From Pelargonium tetragonum (Eukaryota; Streptophyta; Magnoliopsida; Geraniales; Geraniaceae), in assembly GCA_036897445.1 (NCBI GenBank), contig JAYMTL010000101.1, positions 1 to 64,000 of the forward strand: a stretch of DNA of 64,000 nucleotides, written 5' to 3'. Positions 61,016 through 64,000 of the stretch are shown in pieces; position 1 is the stretch's first letter; each line of letters opens with the position of its first letter. The notes under the pieces were generated by a model that worked only from the letters and a program-made list of their open reading frames with translations, was not told where the DNA came from and did not search any database. The position numbers and the translations under genes were made by a program.

Positions 61016-64000
61016 TAACCAAGCATAGCCTAAATTCTCTAGTTTATAAGTTTTAGCTCTAGAGAGCCCTTTACTTTTTTATTTGATACCAAGTTTATTT
61101 TACTAAAGTATCCTATTTTGTTAGGGCAGTGCTAGTACGTTATAAAAATCACTAATTAGACTATGATTAGAAAGCGGATTCGCTAGTATAGTACTTCCAG
61201 AATTCCAAATATACTTAACAATATAGGAGCGTTGCCCAGTTATTAAGATACTCTGTTTTCATTAAAAGGAGAATTTTCTCTTTGCTTTTATTATTATCTA
61301 CATACTAAATTCTGAGTGAATTAAGCAGTAATTTCCCCCTGTATAGAACTCAATTTACAAGCAATATAGCTACTCTTTTAGTACTGAAGACAAAGCGGTG
61401 CCACTATTCTTTCTTTTTGAAATTTCATATTCCCAAGTAGAGTAAGCTGGCATAATAGGGGGTTTTATCTATATGTAGTGTTGTATTTTGGAATTCCGGA
61501 GACTTCCTGTATTTTATTCATAGTAAGGACAACACAAAAAGGCCTTGAATTAATCCTTAAAGAGATATGGTTATAAGGATCCTGTATTTCGTTAGCTTTC
61601 AAAGGGGGATTTGCCTACCCTTCTTTGTTATTGAGTATGTAAATATTAAGCACAAGAGATGTTCTAACGTACTAGCTGTCTAAAATTGGGGTAATATTAG
61701 ATTCTGGGGTATTCTAAAATCCCTACCAAAAGAAGACTTTTTATTTTTGAGAGAAGTTTCTTTTAGTATTTAGTAAATGAGTACATAGAAGTCCGGGCCT
61801 AGGTTCTCGGCAGGGGTCCCCTTTATTTTTATGATATAGTACTATACACCTTTGGCCTAATATAATATAGGGATCGGTAAAACGGGGGTCCTATAAGTTT
61901 AATTCTCGACAAGAAGGTGACCTTATAATCTAGAGTTTAGCTTTCCTCTTTGATTTGAAAAGGAAAACTACAAAAATAACTTTTAATAAATATGCCCGAA
62001 TTGCTCTACTGAGTTTGAAGACTTAAAGAAATTTGAAACTAAGGCTCGGGACTCATGCGAAAAAAGTGTCCTTAACTTAGCGGGGCTTAGTCTTTTTAAT
62101 TAACCGCAAAATAACAAAAAAGACCCTAGTTAGACTAGGCTTTACCAGCAATAACTCAACGGAAGTCAATTTTCTACCTCGGGGTTGCTAAGATTTTCCT
62201 AACAATTCTACTGCGAAAAATGGGTGACACACATAAAAGTCTAACCTGGTGGAAGGGAAGTTTAAGACAGGTCCGGTTATTTCTACTAAATTTATTTGGT
62301 TTTGAGCCCACGGTAGTGTTCATAATGCATTTATTAGGTAGTTCGTAACAGAACTGGAACTTTTTAGAAAAAGAGAAAGAAATAGCTAGGGCAAAGAGGT
62401 TTTTTGTGAATCTTTATAGGTCTTTTTTTTATAGGACAAACCCTTACCACTTAATATTAGATAAAGTTAAGGAAATTTGCGAGTTTCTGCCAGGTACTCT
62501 GAAAGGGTAAGGTTACAGTAGTATTTCTTTTTTAATGATTCATTTTACAAGTTAAGGGTCGCCTTATTACCCCGAAATCTAGTTTGTGTAAGCAGATATA
62601 ACGGCTATGCCCCTAAACTACTATGGCATTTCCTTTTAGCTTGAAAACAAAGAATTTAACTGAGGATTTCATATAAAGAAAACCTAATTTTAGTTTTCTA
62701 ACTCTTTAATTACTTGTGATAATACTTCCCCAGAAGAAGCGCGGGCTCTTAAATAAAGTGCCTTTATAAAAAAGGAATCGCGGATATTTAAGAGCTCCTG
62801 TGAAGCCTATATAAAACCCTATTTAGCGGAATTAAAAAATCAAGGAATGCTCTTGAAAAACTAAAAAAGCATACTTAGGGTGCCCCGTGCTCTATAATCC
62901 AACAGCAACTCTTAGAGAAATTAACAGATAAGAAAAACTATCATTAAGGTAGTTTTAGTCTTGTAAGATAAAAGTGGGCAGCCCTAACCTAATTAGGATA
63001 TCCTAACGATACCTAACCCTACAAATTTTTATTATATACAGTATAGAAAAGCTTCTTTTTTATAGTCTTACCTACTATGTATTTACCCCGACGCTTCTAA
63101 GAAAAGAGGACTCACTTTACTCGACTGCTTGACTAGTGTTACCCAGAGGAAATAGGGAAGGGTTCTATATACAGTTAAGGGGATTCGCTCTTCACTCTTT
63201 ATAATAGTTCAGCTTCGTAGTTTATAACTCGATAAGGGGATTTGGGATCTCCTCGGGTGTGCCCAAGTAAGCTACTTTAAAGTCTAAAAGCTTTTTTACT
63301 TATACATTTTAAATGTAATGAAAATTTCTTTTTATATTAAACAAGTTTACTTCAAACCAAGGGTACTAAGAGTCGGGTAAATAAAAGAGCCAGAGCTTGT
63401 TACAAAAAAGGAGATATTACGGACTCTCTGCTGTCTAACTGCCTGCGTGTGAGAGAGTCCCCTCTAATCTTTAATGACCTCACTTAATTAATACCTAAAA
63501 ATCCTCAAATTTCCGGCATATATCCCATTCCCGTACTCTAGAATTCTAGTATAAATAAGTAATTACTCAATTATTATATTAGCAAAAGTTTCTTGTCAAA
63601 CTTTTCTGAAAAGTATACTAAATTCCATCTAAATTTTTACCCACTTCTCACTCTGCCACCATTATTATGTTATTCTTCTACATTACTACAACTCTTTTTG
63701 TATCCTTACCAAGCTGCAGTTTTTGTAATTTACTATAATCTGAGAATTCAATATCCTCAAGATATAAAAGTAATTAAAGAATTGTGGATTTCCTACAATA
63801 CAAAATTTGAGGATCCACCACTTGACAGGACTAACAATACTCCAAGAACCTATTACTACTGAAGTTTTTACCTTAATGGCGATTCATTATAGAACTCTTG
63901 TCTAAGGGGAATCCCGCGGAAATTCTAAGCAATTTTCCTGAAAGTTAAAACTAGATACATTTTAGTATAACTTTTTTCTATATATGTAACTTAGCTTGGT

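Larger units (their letters stand above)
1..64000. other. AT-rich gene-free block with RIP-like dinucleotide bias
   Basis: What is seen: no frame on either strand exceeds 113 codons, and stop codons are frequent everywhere. Hand counts in three separate places give TA/AT of 1.5, 1.6 and 2.0 and (CA+TG)/(AC+GT) of 0.67, 0.80 and 0.50. Commonly used RIP cut-offs are TA/AT above about 0.9 and the second index below about 1.0. What is known: repeat-induced point mutation in filamentous fungi converts C to T mainly in CpA, on both strands, in duplicated DNA, and leaves AT-rich, gene-free tracts. Inference: the window is such a tract, perhaps an AT-isochore, a subtelomere or a centromeric region. 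A mitochondrial or other organellar origin is less likely because no rRNA, intact tRNA or respiratory-chain gene is visible in 64 kb. Confidence 0.6.
55681..64000. other. mutated background, no gene
   Basis: No gene is supported. A tRNA-like relic lies at 59401-59470 and B-box-like words near 60.98 kb. The frame at 63593-63862 (+, 89 codons, TTG start, no internal ATG) has a hydrophobic first half and a charged end. It is the last frame of interest but is not recognised. Confidence 0.5.

Noticed and set aside
63593-63862. 89-codon frame with hydrophobic and charged halves as a small membrane protein
   Set aside because: TTG start, no internal ATG, no motif, no neighbouring gene, and a length expected by chance.
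1-64000. Mitochondrial or plastid genome
   Set aside because: I looked by eye for conserved rRNA words, respiratory-chain or ribosomal-protein motifs and an intact tRNA and found none in 64 kb. Large organelle genomes with long empty regions exist, so this is unlikely rather than excluded.
1-64000. CRISPR array, phage or bacterial operon
   Set aside because: No regularly spaced direct repeats, no ribosome-binding-site/gene pattern and no long frames.

Overview
This window looks like a gene-free, AT-rich block of a eukaryotic, most likely filamentous-fungal, nuclear genome. I recognise no protein-coding gene, rRNA, intact tRNA or CRISPR array. The longest stop-to-stop reading frame is 113 codons. 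Most of the longer frames begin at TTG or GTG rather than ATG. Frames of this size are what chance gives in 64 kb of roughly two-thirds A+T, so none is called as a confident gene.

The dominant signal is compositional. CA and TG dinucleotides are depleted and TA exceeds AT. Hand counts: bases 1-300 give TA/AT = 30/20 and (CA+TG)/(AC+GT) = 16/24; 20101-20400 give 33/21 and 24/30; 50221-50340 give 12/6 and 5/10. This is the pattern left by repeat-induced point mutation (RIP, C-to-T change in CpA), a process known from ascomycetes and some other fungi. The surviving C and G sit mostly in TCC, CCC, GGA and GGG contexts, so short hyphenated palindromes of the type GGAGCTCC, GGAGTCC and GGGATCCC recur throughout. 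RIP-hit, gene-free blocks in fungi are typically AT-isochores, subtelomeres or centromeric regions; which one applies here cannot be told from the window.

Layout: 1-6535, mutated background. 6536-7165, relic island whose right part kept a more normal composition. 7166-9950, background. 9951-10590, relic island with an almost unmutated patch at 10430-10580. 10591-33179, long background with short dispersed repeats. 33180-35560, the largest relic island, made of about three diverged units near 750 bp each. 35561-37900, a less mutated stretch. 37901-44880, background. 44881-46080, relic island. 46081-55180, background. 55181-55680, small island with a hydrophobic frame. 55681-64000, background with a tRNA-like relic near 59.4 kb.

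Over this lie small repeat families: a 15-bp word AGGTAATGTAATTAA on both strands, the decamer TTCATTTTAG seven times on the + strand only, AAATAAAATG five times, and several tRNA B-box-like words. There is no operon or pathway to describe. The window is best read as a graveyard of old repeats under a strong mutational process.
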